Origin: Ramlibacter pallidus
Lineage (GTDB): Bacteria > Pseudomonadota > Gammaproteobacteria > Burkholderiales > Burkholderiaceae_C
Direction of reading: 5' to 3'
Length of the DNA: 64,000 nucleotides
Assembly: GCF_015070875.1 (NCBI RefSeq)
Contig: NZ_JADDIV010000004.1
Coordinates: 434,001-498,000 of the forward strand
Part shown: piece after piece, positions 1-7,911 of the stretch
How the letters are laid out: the number at the start of each line of letters is the position of its first letter
Position numbering within the stretch: position 1 is the stretch's first letter
Notes under the pieces: model-generated
What the model was told of the DNA's origin: nothing
The model's database searches: none
The model's input: only the letters and a program-made list of their open reading frames with translations
Program-made: the position numbers and the translations under genes

Positions 1-39
1 GTGAGTAACAAGCTTGTCGCGATCCGCAGCCGCGGCTAG
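1..39 (+). CDS. Possible C-terminal end of a gene entering from the left
   Basis: The first 39 bases read without a stop as twelve codons ending in TAG at 37-39, in the frame that starts at base 1. The stop overlaps, tail to tail, the stop codon of the amidohydrolase gene on the other strand. This would fit the last codons of a convergent upstream gene, but 12 codons are too few to show a family, and the reading could be chance. Confidence 0.25.
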   Translation: MSNKLVAIRSRG

Positions 40-992
40 CGGCCGACCAGCCCGAGCAGCGTGCCGCGCGCCACCTGGTCGCGCGCCGCGGGCGAGAGCT
101 GCGCCAGGAAGCCCTGGACGCTGGCGAACTTCATCGCATCCGCCGCCGCCGAGCGATGACTGGCGTCCGTTCCCACCAGGAAGCGGTGCGGCATGGCTTC
201 GACCAGCTGCAGCCACTCGGGCCACACCTTCTCGCCGTCTCGCAGGATGGTGTAGTCGGGGGATCGCGGGTGGCGAGGCCAGGTTCGTGCGCTCAGTTCG
301 TAGTAGAGGTTGGGGTGGCGCTCGAGCATGCGACGCGCCAGGAACAGCGGTGTGTAGCCGCCGTGCGCCCAGATCACCGGCACGTCCGGAAAGCGGACCA
401 GCAGTTCGCCCAGCTCGCCCATGCGCGTGCTCTCCACGTGCAGCATCACCGGCACCTTGTGCTTGCGCGCGATCTCGAGGATGCCGGTGACCATGGGACC
501 CAGAGGGCTGAAGTCGGTCTCCTCGAAGCCGGCCGACGGGAAGTGCGCCGCGGAGATCTCGCCGATGCCCTTGTACGTTCCGGTCGCGAGCAGGGCATCG
601 AGCTGCGCGAGCAGCGCCTCGTCGTCGCGGTCCCAGGCGGGCCGGTAGGCCGTGCGTTCCGGGGAGATGGAAGCGAAAGGAATGAAGCGGCCCGGGTGCA
701 GCCGCGCCGCCTCCGCCACCGATTCGTTGCTGCTGCGCCCGCCCCAGAAGACCACCGCCTGCGTGGCGCCCCAGCGCTGCATCAGGTCCAGCTGCATCGC
801 CGGGTCGTTCAGGTGCGCGTGCGCGTCGACGAAGGGGATGGGGTCGGCCGGTGGAGTGGGCACGGCGCCGCCGGTGGACACCGCCCGCTGCATGGCCTGC
901 CGCGACTGGCGCGCGGGCGTGGGGCTGTCGGCCTGCGGCCAGGCGGCCAGCGAGGAAAGTGCCAGGCAGGCCGGCAGGAGCCAACGGATCAT
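36..992 (-). CDS. Exported amidohydrolase family protein
   Basis: About 318 residues. The start at 992 is preferred over an in-frame GTG at 1016 because the protein then opens directly with a signal peptide (MIRWLLPACLALSSLAAWPQA) and lies 8 bases after the previous stop. The mature part begins with the metal-binding strand FVDAHAHLN of the amidohydrolase superfamily (TatD/amidohydrolase-2 type TIM barrel). Further metal and catalytic positions are visible as MLHVEST, WAHGGYT and LVGTDASH. The exact substrate cannot be told. It is likely periplasmic. It follows an unknown 95-residue gene on the same strand and may be cotranscribed with it. Confidence 0.85.
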   Translation of the reverse strand: MIRWLLPACLALSSLAAWPQADSPTPARQSRQAMQRAVSTGGAVPTPPADPIPFVDAHAHLNDPAMQLDLMQRWGATQAVVFWGGRSSNESVAEAARLHPGRFIPFASISPERTAYRPAWDRDDEALLAQLDALLATGTYKGIGEISAAHFPSAGFEETDFSPLGPMVTGILEIARKHKVPVMLHVESTRMGELGELLVRFPDVPVIWAHGGYTPLFLARRMLERHPNLYYELSARTWPRHPRSPDYTILRDGEKVWPEWLQLVEAMPHRFLVGTDASHRSAAADAMKFASVQGFLAQLSPAARDQVARGTLLGLVGR

Positions 993-999
993 GGTCTGG

Positions 1000-1287
1000 T
1001 CACGCGCCGCCTTCACCCGCGGCGGGCTTCATCGCGACCAGACCCTTCTGGATCGTGGCGATGTTGTTCCGGAACGATTCCAGGGCGGCCGGCTGGATGT
1101 GCTGCGCGCGCGCCGCGGCGAGCATGCGCATGTTGTTCTGGATGGGCTCCAGCATCGGCGGGAACGTGCGCACCAGCGTGCCCAGCAGGGCGTCCTGGGT
1201 GACCTGCACCGCTTCGATCTTTCCCAACAGCGCGCTGCACAGCTCGTGCAGGGCGCGCACGCTCGCGAGGACTTCCTCTTCATCCAT
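1000..1287 (-). CDS. Small helical protein of unknown function
   Basis: 95 residues starting MDEEEVLASVRALHELC. There is no signal peptide or membrane segment. The sequence is rich in amphipathic helix patterns (heptad-like leucines and alanines), so a small helical bundle is likely. I do not recognise the family. Its stop is 7 bases before the start of the amidohydrolase gene on the same strand, so the two are probably an operon. The 267 bases between its start and the gene at 1555 on the other strand should hold divergent promoters; I see no clear operator there. Confidence 0.6.
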   Translation of the reverse strand: MDEEEVLASVRALHELCSALLGKIEAVQVTQDALLGTLVRTFPPMLEPIQNNMRMLAAARAQHIQPAALESFRNNIATIQKGLVAMKPAAGEGGA

Positions 1288-1554
1288 GGCAGTTTCCGGA
1301 GGGCTAAACCCGACATGGTGCCCGATCCGGCGCCGGCCCTGCTGCGCCGCGTGCTGCGCCGAGAAGTCGCTCGACGCAATGACGCAGCCGCACACCTTGG
1401 TGGCCACGGACGAAGCGTCGCAGGCGCGCGACGGCCGCGACCGTCCAAAGGGCGCGGTCACTGGAGCTGCGGCTCGTTCGCTGCTAGGGTCGGGGCAGGG
1501 AGGAAGGACGCCGCGCGGAGCAGGGCTGGCGTCCCGCAACGCGTGGTCATCTAC

Positions 1555-2634
1555 ATGGCGCTGCAGTTCGCAGCAACCTATTTCTTCGTGCCGCTGCTGG
1601 TGGGATGGATTGTGGTCTCCACCGCCGGCGACTTGCGGGTGCAGAAGGTGATCGGCTGGTCCCTGGTGGCGCTCGGCGCCTGGGGTGCCGTGTCGGGCGT
1701 TCCGTACTGGTGGTCGGCCGGGTTGAGGGCCTGGCGCGCCGAGGCGCACATGGACCGGCAATGCAAGCGTGCGATGGAGCAGTTGCCGGCGACCCGGCTG
1801 CCCGCGGAGGGAGTGCTCGTGGTCACGGATGGCGCCGTGCGGGCCAGCATCCCGGTCGAGAAATTGGTGCTCCCCGGGGCCGGACGCTTCCAGCGGGTGC
1901 AGGAACAGCGCACCATGGGAAAGACGATCTTCGACGTGATCGACCACCAGTGGGAGCCCGACCGGCATGCCAACCTGGGGCACGTGAAGCGCTCGGTGGT
2001 CGCCGAGCCGACCCTGCCCTATGTGCTTTCCATCCGGTCGCTCACCACGGATACGGACCGTCGGTACGGCATCGAGGGCCTGGAGCTGACGGTGCTCGAT
2101 CGTTCGACGCAGGCGCCGGTGGCCCGGCGAGTCCAGTACGTCCAGGGGAGAGGTGCCATCTCCGTCGGGGAGCGCCTGCCCAGCCGCGTCTGCCCGGACG
2201 TCCCGCCGGAGGAAGGAAAGTGCAGCTTCGCCCCGGCCTGCGCTTTCGGCTGGACGCTCGCGTTGCGCGCACTGGAGCCGAAGTTCACGCTTCCGCCTTC
2301 ACAGCTGTTCCACCTGCACCGTGGCATGGACAGCCCACGAAGGATGAGCTGCCTGCTCGCCGATCCGCTGCGCGTCAGCCCGGGCATCCGGCCGGCCGAC
2401 GTCGAGTGGTGGCTGGGAGGACCCGACGGACGCGACGACGACCTGCACCTGCGGGTGCGCGGGGGCCGGGACGAACTGGTGTGCGATGGCTTCTTTGCGG
2501 GCGGCGGGCCGACCCGGAACATACCGCTGCGGTTCGCGGACGGGCAGGAGTTCCTCGCGAATGCGCTGGTCCCGGCCGGCGGGCAGGGCCCGCGCCAGCC
2601 GAAGCCGCTCGCGCCGGAGAAGCCATGGCGATGA
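1555..2634 (+). CDS. Membrane-anchored protein of unknown function, first of a pair
   Basis: 359 residues if it starts at the ATG at 1555; an in-frame GTG at 1543 would add four residues. Two hydrophobic segments lie at about residues 5-25 and 30-55. A large, probably periplasmic domain follows with several cysteines (CPDVPPEEGKC, CLLADP, LVCDGFF). No known domain is recognised. The last 10 bases overlap the start of the next gene. A segment around residues 155-185 (RYGIEGLELTVLDRSTQAPV) resembles a segment of the next protein, so the two may be diverged paralogues. Confidence 0.7.
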   Translation: MALQFAATYFFVPLLVGWIVVSTAGDLRVQKVIGWSLVALGAWGAVSGVPYWWSAGLRAWRAEAHMDRQCKRAMEQLPATRLPAEGVLVVTDGAVRASIPVEKLVLPGAGRFQRVQEQRTMGKTIFDVIDHQWEPDRHANLGHVKRSVVAEPTLPYVLSIRSLTTDTDRRYGIEGLELTVLDRSTQAPVARRVQYVQGRGAISVGERLPSRVCPDVPPEEGKCSFAPACAFGWTLALRALEPKFTLPPSQLFHLHRGMDSPRRMSCLLADPLRVSPGIRPADVEWWLGGPDGRDDDLHLRVRGGRDELVCDGFFAGGGPTRNIPLRFADGQEFLANALVPAGGQGPRQPKPLAPEKPWR

Positions 2635-3815
2635 GCCCGCTTTTCTCGCCGTCGTTCATCTATCCGTATGTGTGGCTCGCCCTCATCCTCGGGGCGGGCG
2701 CCTGGCTGGTGGCGCGCACGGTGTCGCCGGCGGGCGAGACCTACCGGGCCGCACGCATGGCCCTGCCGGCGGCGGCGCTGGCCGTCCTGACGGCGCCGTT
2801 GTGGTTCGAGGGACTGGTGCAGGAAGTCCAGTGCCGCAGCGCCGGTCTGCGCCTGGGCGAGCCGGTGCAGGACGAGGCCGTCACGGTGCATTGGGAAAGC
2901 TTCTCGCCCGATCCGCAGATGTATTCGCTGGGAGTGCTGAAGACCGCGAGCCCGGCGGGGCAGGCGGCCATGGGCGAGCTGGTGCGTGCAGTCTCCGAGG
3001 GGCGCGTGCGCTCGTTCGACATCCCCTTCGAGCCGCGGCGGGGGGACGGCGCAGAAGTCGAGCGCGTGTACCAGCGGTTCTACCTCGCGCCCGCGGACGA
3101 AAGCATGGGACCATGCGTCAAGAACCTTCCGCACGGCACGCGGTTCGCGCCCGGCACCTGCCTGGCGTTCGTGCAATCCCGCGGCATCCAGTCGACCTAT
3201 GAACTCAAGGGCTCCGCGCTCCAATCGGAGCACGGCCGCACCGTCCAGATCACCCATCGCGCCACCGGCCGCATCCTGGGGCAGCACACGCTCGTCGAGC
3301 GTGACGTGGGCGAGACCGGGCTCGCCCGCGTCGGCCTGCGCAAGATGCGCGCATGGAGCTGCACGCCCGAGGCACGGCGCAATGACCTGGGGCCCGGCCT
3401 CGTCCACCTGGTGTTCGGCACGCAGGCCGTGCCGCGCGTGGAGCCGGCAGCGCTCTCGGCCCATGCGAAGGCCGCCTGGTCACCGGTCCCCGCTCCTCCT
3501 CTGGGCGAGCCGGTTCCCGCCGGCCGGGCGGGCATCGAGTTCTGGACCCGCAAGGGCAAGGTCCGTGCCCTTGCGCCGGCGGACGTGGAGCTCTGGAAGC
3601 GTGCGTCCGGCAAGGCGGACGCACGCATGGTTCCCGTCGACACCTACCTCATCACGGGCGACCTGGTGTTGCCCGACGGCTTGTACGGGGGGCATTCGGT
3701 CCAGTGGATCGTGCCGAAGGGCATGCACATCCCGCCCGGGCCCCGCGGCCACAGCAGGTTCTACGAGGTCGATCGCGGCTGCGTGTGGCCCCGCAACCTT
3801 TGCGACGGGGGCTAG
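2625..3815 (+). CDS. Membrane-anchored protein of unknown function, second of the pair
   Basis: 396 residues, opening MAMSPLFSPSFIYPYVWLAL with two hydrophobic segments (about 10-30 and 45-65), then a large extracytoplasmic region. Its cysteines are in PCVKNLP, GTCLAF, WSCTPE and GCVWPRNLC, so disulfides are plausible. The start overlaps the previous gene by 10 bases, which suggests translational coupling. The order TM-TM-soluble domain and the YELKGSALQSEHGRTVQI segment parallel the upstream protein. No family is recognised, and nothing nearby indicates a role. Confidence 0.7.
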   Translation: MAMSPLFSPSFIYPYVWLALILGAGAWLVARTVSPAGETYRAARMALPAAALAVLTAPLWFEGLVQEVQCRSAGLRLGEPVQDEAVTVHWESFSPDPQMYSLGVLKTASPAGQAAMGELVRAVSEGRVRSFDIPFEPRRGDGAEVERVYQRFYLAPADESMGPCVKNLPHGTRFAPGTCLAFVQSRGIQSTYELKGSALQSEHGRTVQITHRATGRILGQHTLVERDVGETGLARVGLRKMRAWSCTPEARRNDLGPGLVHLVFGTQAVPRVEPAALSAHAKAAWSPVPAPPLGEPVPAGRAGIEFWTRKGKVRALAPADVELWKRASGKADARMVPVDTYLITGDLVLPDGLYGGHSVQWIVPKGMHIPPGPRGHSRFYEVDRGCVWPRNLCDGG

Positions 3816-3831
3816 CCGGAGCGCGGCCCGG

Positions 3832-4524
3832 TCAGCGTGCCGGCCCGTTTTCGCCGCGCGCCATCGACAGCGAGAGGGCGTACCAGCCCGCGGCGGCACC
3901 CGGCGCGGCACCGACCGCTTCGAGCGCCGCGGGCGCCAGCGCGTCCTCGTCCAGCGCCCTTAGCGCGGCAAGCTCGTAGCCGCACACGACGAACACCCAG
4001 TCGGCGCTGCGGTCGGCATTCCCGCGGATCTTCTGCTCCGTGGTCGGTGCGATGGCCGGCGCGTCGGTCTGCAGCAGGTGCGCGCCCGCCAGCCCGGCGC
4101 GCAGGGGGAGGTCTCCGGTCATCGCGCGCAGTGCGGCCTGCAGGCGCGGGGCCTCGCCATCGCGAGGCGAGAGTCGCAACGTCAGCGCATGCCGCGCCAC
4201 GCCCGCGCCATGCGAATGGAGCACGCGCGTCTGGCTGCGCACCATGTGCCGGTGGTGCGGCATGAGGCGCGTGGACCAGGGCGTCGGCGCGTTCAGGCGC
4301 GCCAGGTACTCCGGCGAGCTGAGCGCCGCGTGCGCCTGCAGTTCGTAGAGGATGAAGAAGCCTTCACCGCCATCCGCGGCCGACCAGCGCGAGGCGCGCA
4401 TGAAGCCGGGCAGCGCGAGCCGCTCCGGAAAGTGTTCGTGCGAATGCCAGTGCTCGAACTCGGCGCGCATCTCCGGCGCCATGTCCCACCACATCGCGAG
4501 CGCGGATTCGCCCAGCAGTGCCAT
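3832..4524 (-). CDS. Dimeric alpha-beta-barrel protein, probably two repeats
   Basis: 230 residues. The start at 4524 is fixed by a strong ribosome site (AAGGAGGA) just upstream. The N-terminal half has the pattern WHSHEHFPERLALPGFMRASR followed by FFILYELQ and the LNAPTPWST motif, as in small EthD/Dabb-like barrel proteins linked to catabolic gene clusters. The second half repeats the fold less clearly. It lies 20 bases after the IclR gene on the same strand, so it is probably coexpressed with it. Role unknown; EthD-like proteins often assist in degradation pathways. Confidence 0.7.
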   Translation of the reverse strand: MALLGESALAMWWDMAPEMRAEFEHWHSHEHFPERLALPGFMRASRWSAADGGEGFFILYELQAHAALSSPEYLARLNAPTPWSTRLMPHHRHMVRSQTRVLHSHGAGVARHALTLRLSPRDGEAPRLQAALRAMTGDLPLRAGLAGAHLLQTDAPAIAPTTEQKIRGNADRSADWVFVVCGYELAALRALDEDALAPAALEAVGAAPGAAAGWYALSLSMARGENGPAR

Positions 4525-4544
4525 CGTCTTCCTCCTTGGATCGA

Positions 4545-5360
4545 TCAGGTTTCGCGTGCCTCGCGGCGGCGCAGCAGCGGCGAACCGTGGGCCGCGCTCG
4601 CCAGTTCGGCGGCGGCCTGCACGAGGGGGCGGCCCAGCTCCTGCATGCGGGCAGGGGTCAGGCGCTGCAGCGGCCCCGCGATGGTGATCACGCCGGCGGC
4701 CTCGCCGCCGCGGCGCAGCACGGGGGCGGCCATGGCGCTCATGCCGGGCGCGTACATCTCCGCCATCATGCTGAAGCCGCGCTTGCGGTCGTCTTCCAGC
4801 ACCTTCATCAAGGCCTTGAAGGTCGTAGGCGCCTTGGGGCCGTACTCGCGCGGTGCACCGAAGCCCTGGCGGGCGACGAGCTCGGTCGCGCGTTCCTCGC
4901 CCAGCGTCATCAGCCAGGCATGCCCCCCGGCGCTGCAGGACAGGCGCACGTCGATGCCCATGTCGGGGTCGTAGCGCAGGCCGGCGCGCGCGCCTTGCGC
5001 CTTGGCGACGAAGGTGAGGCGGTCGCCGTCGACCAGCGCCAGCCGCACCAGCTCGCCCGAGATTTCCGCGAGGCGGTCGATGATGGGCTGCGCGATGTCG
5101 ACGATGCCGGCCGCGCCGAGGAAGCTCAGTCCCAGTGCGGGCAGCCGCGTGGTGAGGGTGTAGTCGCCCATCTCGCGCAGCTGGCGCACGTAGCCGCAGC
5201 GCACCAGGTCGGAGAGCAGCCGGTGGCACGCGCTGCGCGGCACGCTGAGTTCGTCCGCCAGCGCCGCCAGCGGCAGGCCTTCCGGCTGCGAGGCCAGCGT
5301 CTCCAGGATGCGCAGCGTGCGGTCGACCGTGCCGGTGGGAGCGGTTGCCGAGTTCGTCAT
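4545..5360 (-). CDS. IclR-family transcriptional regulator
   Basis: 271 residues from the ATG at 5360. The N-terminal winged helix is clear: TVDRTLRILETLASQPEGLP, then LADELSVPRSACHRLLSDLV as the recognition region. The rest is the IclR effector domain, with SGELVRLALVDGDRLTFVAK and a conserved C-terminal AAPVLRRGGEAAGVITIAGP. It is divergent from the TRAP binding protein gene; the 86-base gap holds overlapping inverted repeats. Expected to control the divergent transporter/dehydroquinase genes and itself in response to a small aromatic or carboxylic acid. That target assignment is inferred from position. Confidence 0.92.
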   Translation of the reverse strand: MTNSATAPTGTVDRTLRILETLASQPEGLPLAALADELSVPRSACHRLLSDLVRCGYVRQLREMGDYTLTTRLPALGLSFLGAAGIVDIAQPIIDRLAEISGELVRLALVDGDRLTFVAKAQGARAGLRYDPDMGIDVRLSCSAGGHAWLMTLGEERATELVARQGFGAPREYGPKAPTTFKALMKVLEDDRKRGFSMMAEMYAPGMSAMAAPVLRRGGEAAGVITIAGPLQRLTPARMQELGRPLVQAAAELASAAHGSPLLRRREARET

Positions 5361-5371
5361 GTGGAAAGAGA

Positions 5372-5393
5372 TTCCGGATTGGAACGAAGTTCT
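5372..5393. promoter_or_regulatory. Putative IclR operator between the divergent genes
   Basis: TTCC (5372-5375) and GGAA (5381-5384) form an inverted repeat with a 5-base gap. GGAAC (5381-5385) with GTTCT (5389-5393) forms a second, with one mismatch. The two share a half site, a layout typical of operators in gaps beside IclR genes. Assignment is by position and symmetry only. Confidence 0.45.
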
Positions 5394-5446
5394 GGGGCGC
5401 TGCCTATCATGCCGCACATTTCCAACCAAGACCACCGGAGACACGC

Positions 5447-6466
5447 ATGAAACCGATCACCCGCCGCAGCCTCGTCACCCTTGCCATGCTCGCCGCCGTC
5501 GGCGGCGCCGGCGCGCAGGGCGTGCAAGGCGTGCAGGAACGCACGATCAAGTTCGGCCACCTGAACAACCCCGACCATCCCACCAGCCTCGGGGTGCGGA
5601 AGTTCGCCGAGATCGTCGCGGCCAAGAGCGGCGGCAAGATCAAGGTGCAGGAGTTCGCCTCCTCGCAACTGGGCAACGAACTGCAGCAACAGGCGGCGCT
5701 GCAGGGCGGCGTGCAGGAGATGCTGGTCGCCTCCACCACTTCGCTGAACGGCATCGTGAAGGAGTTCGGACTGCTCGACTTCCCCTTCCTGTTCGCCAAT
5801 GCCAAGCAGGCCGACGCGATGGTCGACGGCCCGCTGGGCAAGGCGCTCGCGGCGAAGCTGCCGGAGAAGGGCGTGATGGTCCTGGGCTTCTTCGACCTGG
5901 GCTTCCGCAACGTGACCAACAGCAAGCGGCCCATCCTGAAAGGCTCCGACCTCGAAGGCCTGAAGCTGCGCGTGATCCCGAACCCGGTGTTCCTGGAGAC
6001 CTTCAAGACCTTCAACGCCAACCCGCTGCCGATGCCGTTCGCCGAGCTGTACGGCGCGCTGGAGAACAAGGCGGTCGACGGCCAGGAGAACCCGTTCGCG
6101 GTCATCGCGTCGAGCAAGTTCTACGAAGTGCAGAAGTACGTGAGCGGCACCAACCACGTCTATGCCACCAACCCGATCCAGATCAGCAAGCGCTTCTGGG
6201 ACCGGCTGTCGCCGGTGGAGCAGAAGATCCTCCAGGAGGCCGCCATCGAGGCGCAGAACTGGCAGCGCGTGGTCAGCCGCGAAGTCTCGAGCAAGGCGCT
6301 GGGCGAGCTGACGGCCAAGGGCATGGTCTACAACGACGTGCCCCCGGCCGAACTGGCGCGCATGCGCGCGGCGGTGAAGCCGGTGCACGACAAGTTCGCG
6401 GCCGCCTACGACCCGGCGATCGTGACCCTGTTCAAGTCCGAGCTGGAACGCGTGTCCAAGCTCTGA
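5447..6466 (+). CDS. TRAP transporter substrate-binding protein (DctP family)
   Basis: 339 residues from the ATG at 5447, with GGAG 7 bases upstream. The signal peptide is MKPITRRSLVTLAMLAAVGGAGAQ, with a twin-arginine-like start. The mature protein shows DctP hallmarks: HPTSLGVRKFAEIVAAKSGG, then FDLGFRNVTNSKRPI, the ligand-binding arginine region LEGLKLRVIPNP, and GALENKAVDGQENP. It should bind an organic acid in the periplasm and deliver it to a DctQM permease. No membrane subunits are encoded nearby. It is coupled by a 1-base TGATG overlap to a dehydroquinase, so the ligand could be quinate, shikimate or a related ring acid (inference). Confidence 0.92.
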   Translation: MKPITRRSLVTLAMLAAVGGAGAQGVQGVQERTIKFGHLNNPDHPTSLGVRKFAEIVAAKSGGKIKVQEFASSQLGNELQQQAALQGGVQEMLVASTTSLNGIVKEFGLLDFPFLFANAKQADAMVDGPLGKALAAKLPEKGVMVLGFFDLGFRNVTNSKRPILKGSDLEGLKLRVIPNPVFLETFKTFNANPLPMPFAELYGALENKAVDGQENPFAVIASSKFYEVQKYVSGTNHVYATNPIQISKRFWDRLSPVEQKILQEAAIEAQNWQRVVSREVSSKALGELTAKGMVYNDVPPAELARMRAAVKPVHDKFAAAYDPAIVTLFKSELERVSKL

Positions 6467-6924
6467 TGGAAAAAGGCGCTCCCTTGAAGTTCCTTGTCCT
6501 GCACGGCCCGAACCTGAACCTGTTCGGCCGGCGCGAGCCGCACATCTACGGCCACACCACCCTGGCGGAGATCGACGCGCAACTGGCCGCGCTCGCCGCC
6601 GAGCTCGGCGTGCAGCTCGAGACCCTCCAGTCGAACCACGAGGGCGTGCTGGTCGACTTCCTGCACCGCCACATCGACGAGGCGCAGGGCGCCCTCGTCA
6701 ACCCGGCGGGGCTGACCCAGCATGGCGTGCCGTTGCACGATGCGATCAAGGCGATGCCGTTCCCGGTGATCGAGGTGCACATGTCGAACATCGCCGCGCG
6801 AGAGGCGTGGCGCGCGCATTCCATCATCTCGCCGGCGGTGAAGGGCACGGTCCAGGGGCTGGGACGGCACTCCTACCTGATGGGGCTGCGGGCGCTGGCT
6901 GCGCTGGCGCGCGAGACTCAGTGA
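6466..6924 (+). CDS. aroQ: Type II 3-dehydroquinate dehydratase
   Basis: 152 residues, the usual size for the family. It interconverts 3-dehydroquinate and 3-dehydroshikimate. The opening KFLVLHGPNLNLFGRREP, the catalytic Arg23/Tyr28 loop, LQSNHEG, HMSNI (His105) and Arg112 are in place. The motif normally reading NPGAYTH is here NPAGLTQH, so the His expected six residues after Asn79 is Gln85 with a His one place later. The start overlaps the stop of the TRAP binding protein. That coupling suggests a catabolic quinate/shikimate role rather than the housekeeping pathway. The fold call is firm; the pathway call is inferred. Confidence 0.9.
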   Translation: MEKGAPLKFLVLHGPNLNLFGRREPHIYGHTTLAEIDAQLAALAAELGVQLETLQSNHEGVLVDFLHRHIDEAQGALVNPAGLTQHGVPLHDAIKAMPFPVIEVHMSNIAAREAWRAHSIISPAVKGTVQGLGRHSYLMGLRALAALARETQ

Positions 6925-6953
6925 CAAGGCGGGCGGCCGGCCGGACCGGTCGC

Positions 6954-7550
6954 CTACGCCACCAGCGCGAGGTACTCCGCGCGAGTCTGCGGCAGCACCG
7001 AAGCGACGAGCTGCTCGTAGGACGTGCGGTGGCGTGCGAGCATGCGGCTCGACGCCACCAGCCGCGACCTGCAGAACCAGTGGCAGGTGTGCTGCATCAG
7101 CAGCAACTCGGCCGAGATCGCGAAGGCGCGGTCGCGCGGCGATGTTTCCGGCGGCACGTCGACCGCCCGGCAGATGCCGCGCGCATGGATGCGCAGTGCT
7201 TCCCGCAGGTCGAACGAGCCCGCCAGGCTGGGCGCGAGCGGCACCCAGACCGGCAGCTTGCTCACGGCCGTGATGACGGGCTGCGCCGCGGCGAAGTCCT
7301 TCGCCAGCTGCGCCACCTGGCTGCACAAGGCTTGTTCGTTGGCGCGCAGCAGATCCAGGACCTGCGCCTGCCGGCCCGCGTCGGCCTCGCCCAGGGCGCG
7401 CAGGTAGCCCTGCGTCACCGTCTCGATGTTCTTCTCGATGGTGTAGCGCGAAAGGAAGCTGCCGAGGAGAGCGATGCGCCGTTGCTGCTGCCGGGCCCGG
7501 GCGAACACCCAGGCCGCCCCTGCCAGGGCGAAGAAGACGATGATTTCCAC
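6954..7550 (-). CDS. Membrane-anchored hypothetical protein
   Basis: 198 residues with a GTG start at 7550; an in-frame TAG lies four codons upstream, so no longer N-terminus is possible. The first 17 residues (MEIIVFFALAGAAWVFA) form one membrane segment, followed by an Arg/Gln-rich turn and a helical cytoplasmic region. Two cysteines occur in HTCHWFCRSR. I do not recognise the family. It is convergent with aroQ (29-base gap) and follows the PepSY gene on the same strand. A hairpin covers its start codon (see 7548-7577). Confidence 0.65.
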   Translation of the reverse strand: MEIIVFFALAGAAWVFARARQQQRRIALLGSFLSRYTIEKNIETVTQGYLRALGEADAGRQAQVLDLLRANEQALCSQVAQLAKDFAAAQPVITAVSKLPVWVPLAPSLAGSFDLREALRIHARGICRAVDVPPETSPRDRAFAISAELLLMQHTCHWFCRSRLVASSRMLARHRTSYEQLVASVLPQTRAEYLALVA

Positions 7551-7577
7551 CGCGCGATGCTACACACCCGCGCGGTG
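7548..7577 (-). repeat. Perfect 9-base inverted repeat covering a start codon
   Basis: CACCGCGCG at 7548-7556 pairs with CGCGCGGTG at 7569-7577 across a 12-base loop. In the minus-strand transcript the second arm ends in the GTG start codon of the 198-residue protein. It could be a translation-limiting hairpin or a terminator of the PepSY gene; there is no T-run to favour a terminator. Confidence 0.5.
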
Positions 7578-7589
7578 CCGCCGGCCGTT

Positions 7590-7838
7590 CTAGCGGATGC
7601 GGCCGGTTTCCGCGTCGATCATGACCAGGCGGACCTCGCCCGCGGGGGTGAGCACCTGGATGCGCCACACGACGCTGTTGTCCACGTGCAGTCCGCGCTC
7701 CACGGCCAGCACGCGGCCGGGCGTCTTGCGCTGCGCCAGGGAAGCGGCCGCCTCGCGGTCCACCGCTGCCCACGCCGCGGGCAGCAGCGTGCCCAGCGCG
7801 AGGAGCAGGGCCAGGGTCGGGAGGAGGGGGCGTCGCAT
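7590..7838 (-). CDS. Small secreted PepSY-domain protein
   Basis: 82 residues: a signal peptide (MRRPLLPTLALLLALGTLLPAAWA) and one short PepSY-like domain. The domain is recognised from AASLAQRKTPGRVLAVE, then VVWRIQVLTPAGEVRLVMIDAETGRI, which matches the beta-hairpin and closing DAxTGxI of PepSY repeats. Such proteins sit in the periplasm and often accompany two-component systems. It lies 73 bases after the sensor kinase gene on the same strand, so it may be a cotranscribed accessory of that system. Confidence 0.8.
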   Translation of the reverse strand: MRRPLLPTLALLLALGTLLPAAWAAVDREAAASLAQRKTPGRVLAVERGLHVDNSVVWRIQVLTPAGEVRLVMIDAETGRIR

Positions 7839-7911
7839 GAGGGTCTTTCAGGAGTTCTGCATGCAGGATAGCGGCCCAACCTGAACGGATCGGGAACGGG
7901 GAAACCGTGCC

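Noticed and set aside
1288..1554. A small gene in the 267-base gap
   Set aside because: Frames there are open only as a result of GC content and have no ribosome site or family pattern.
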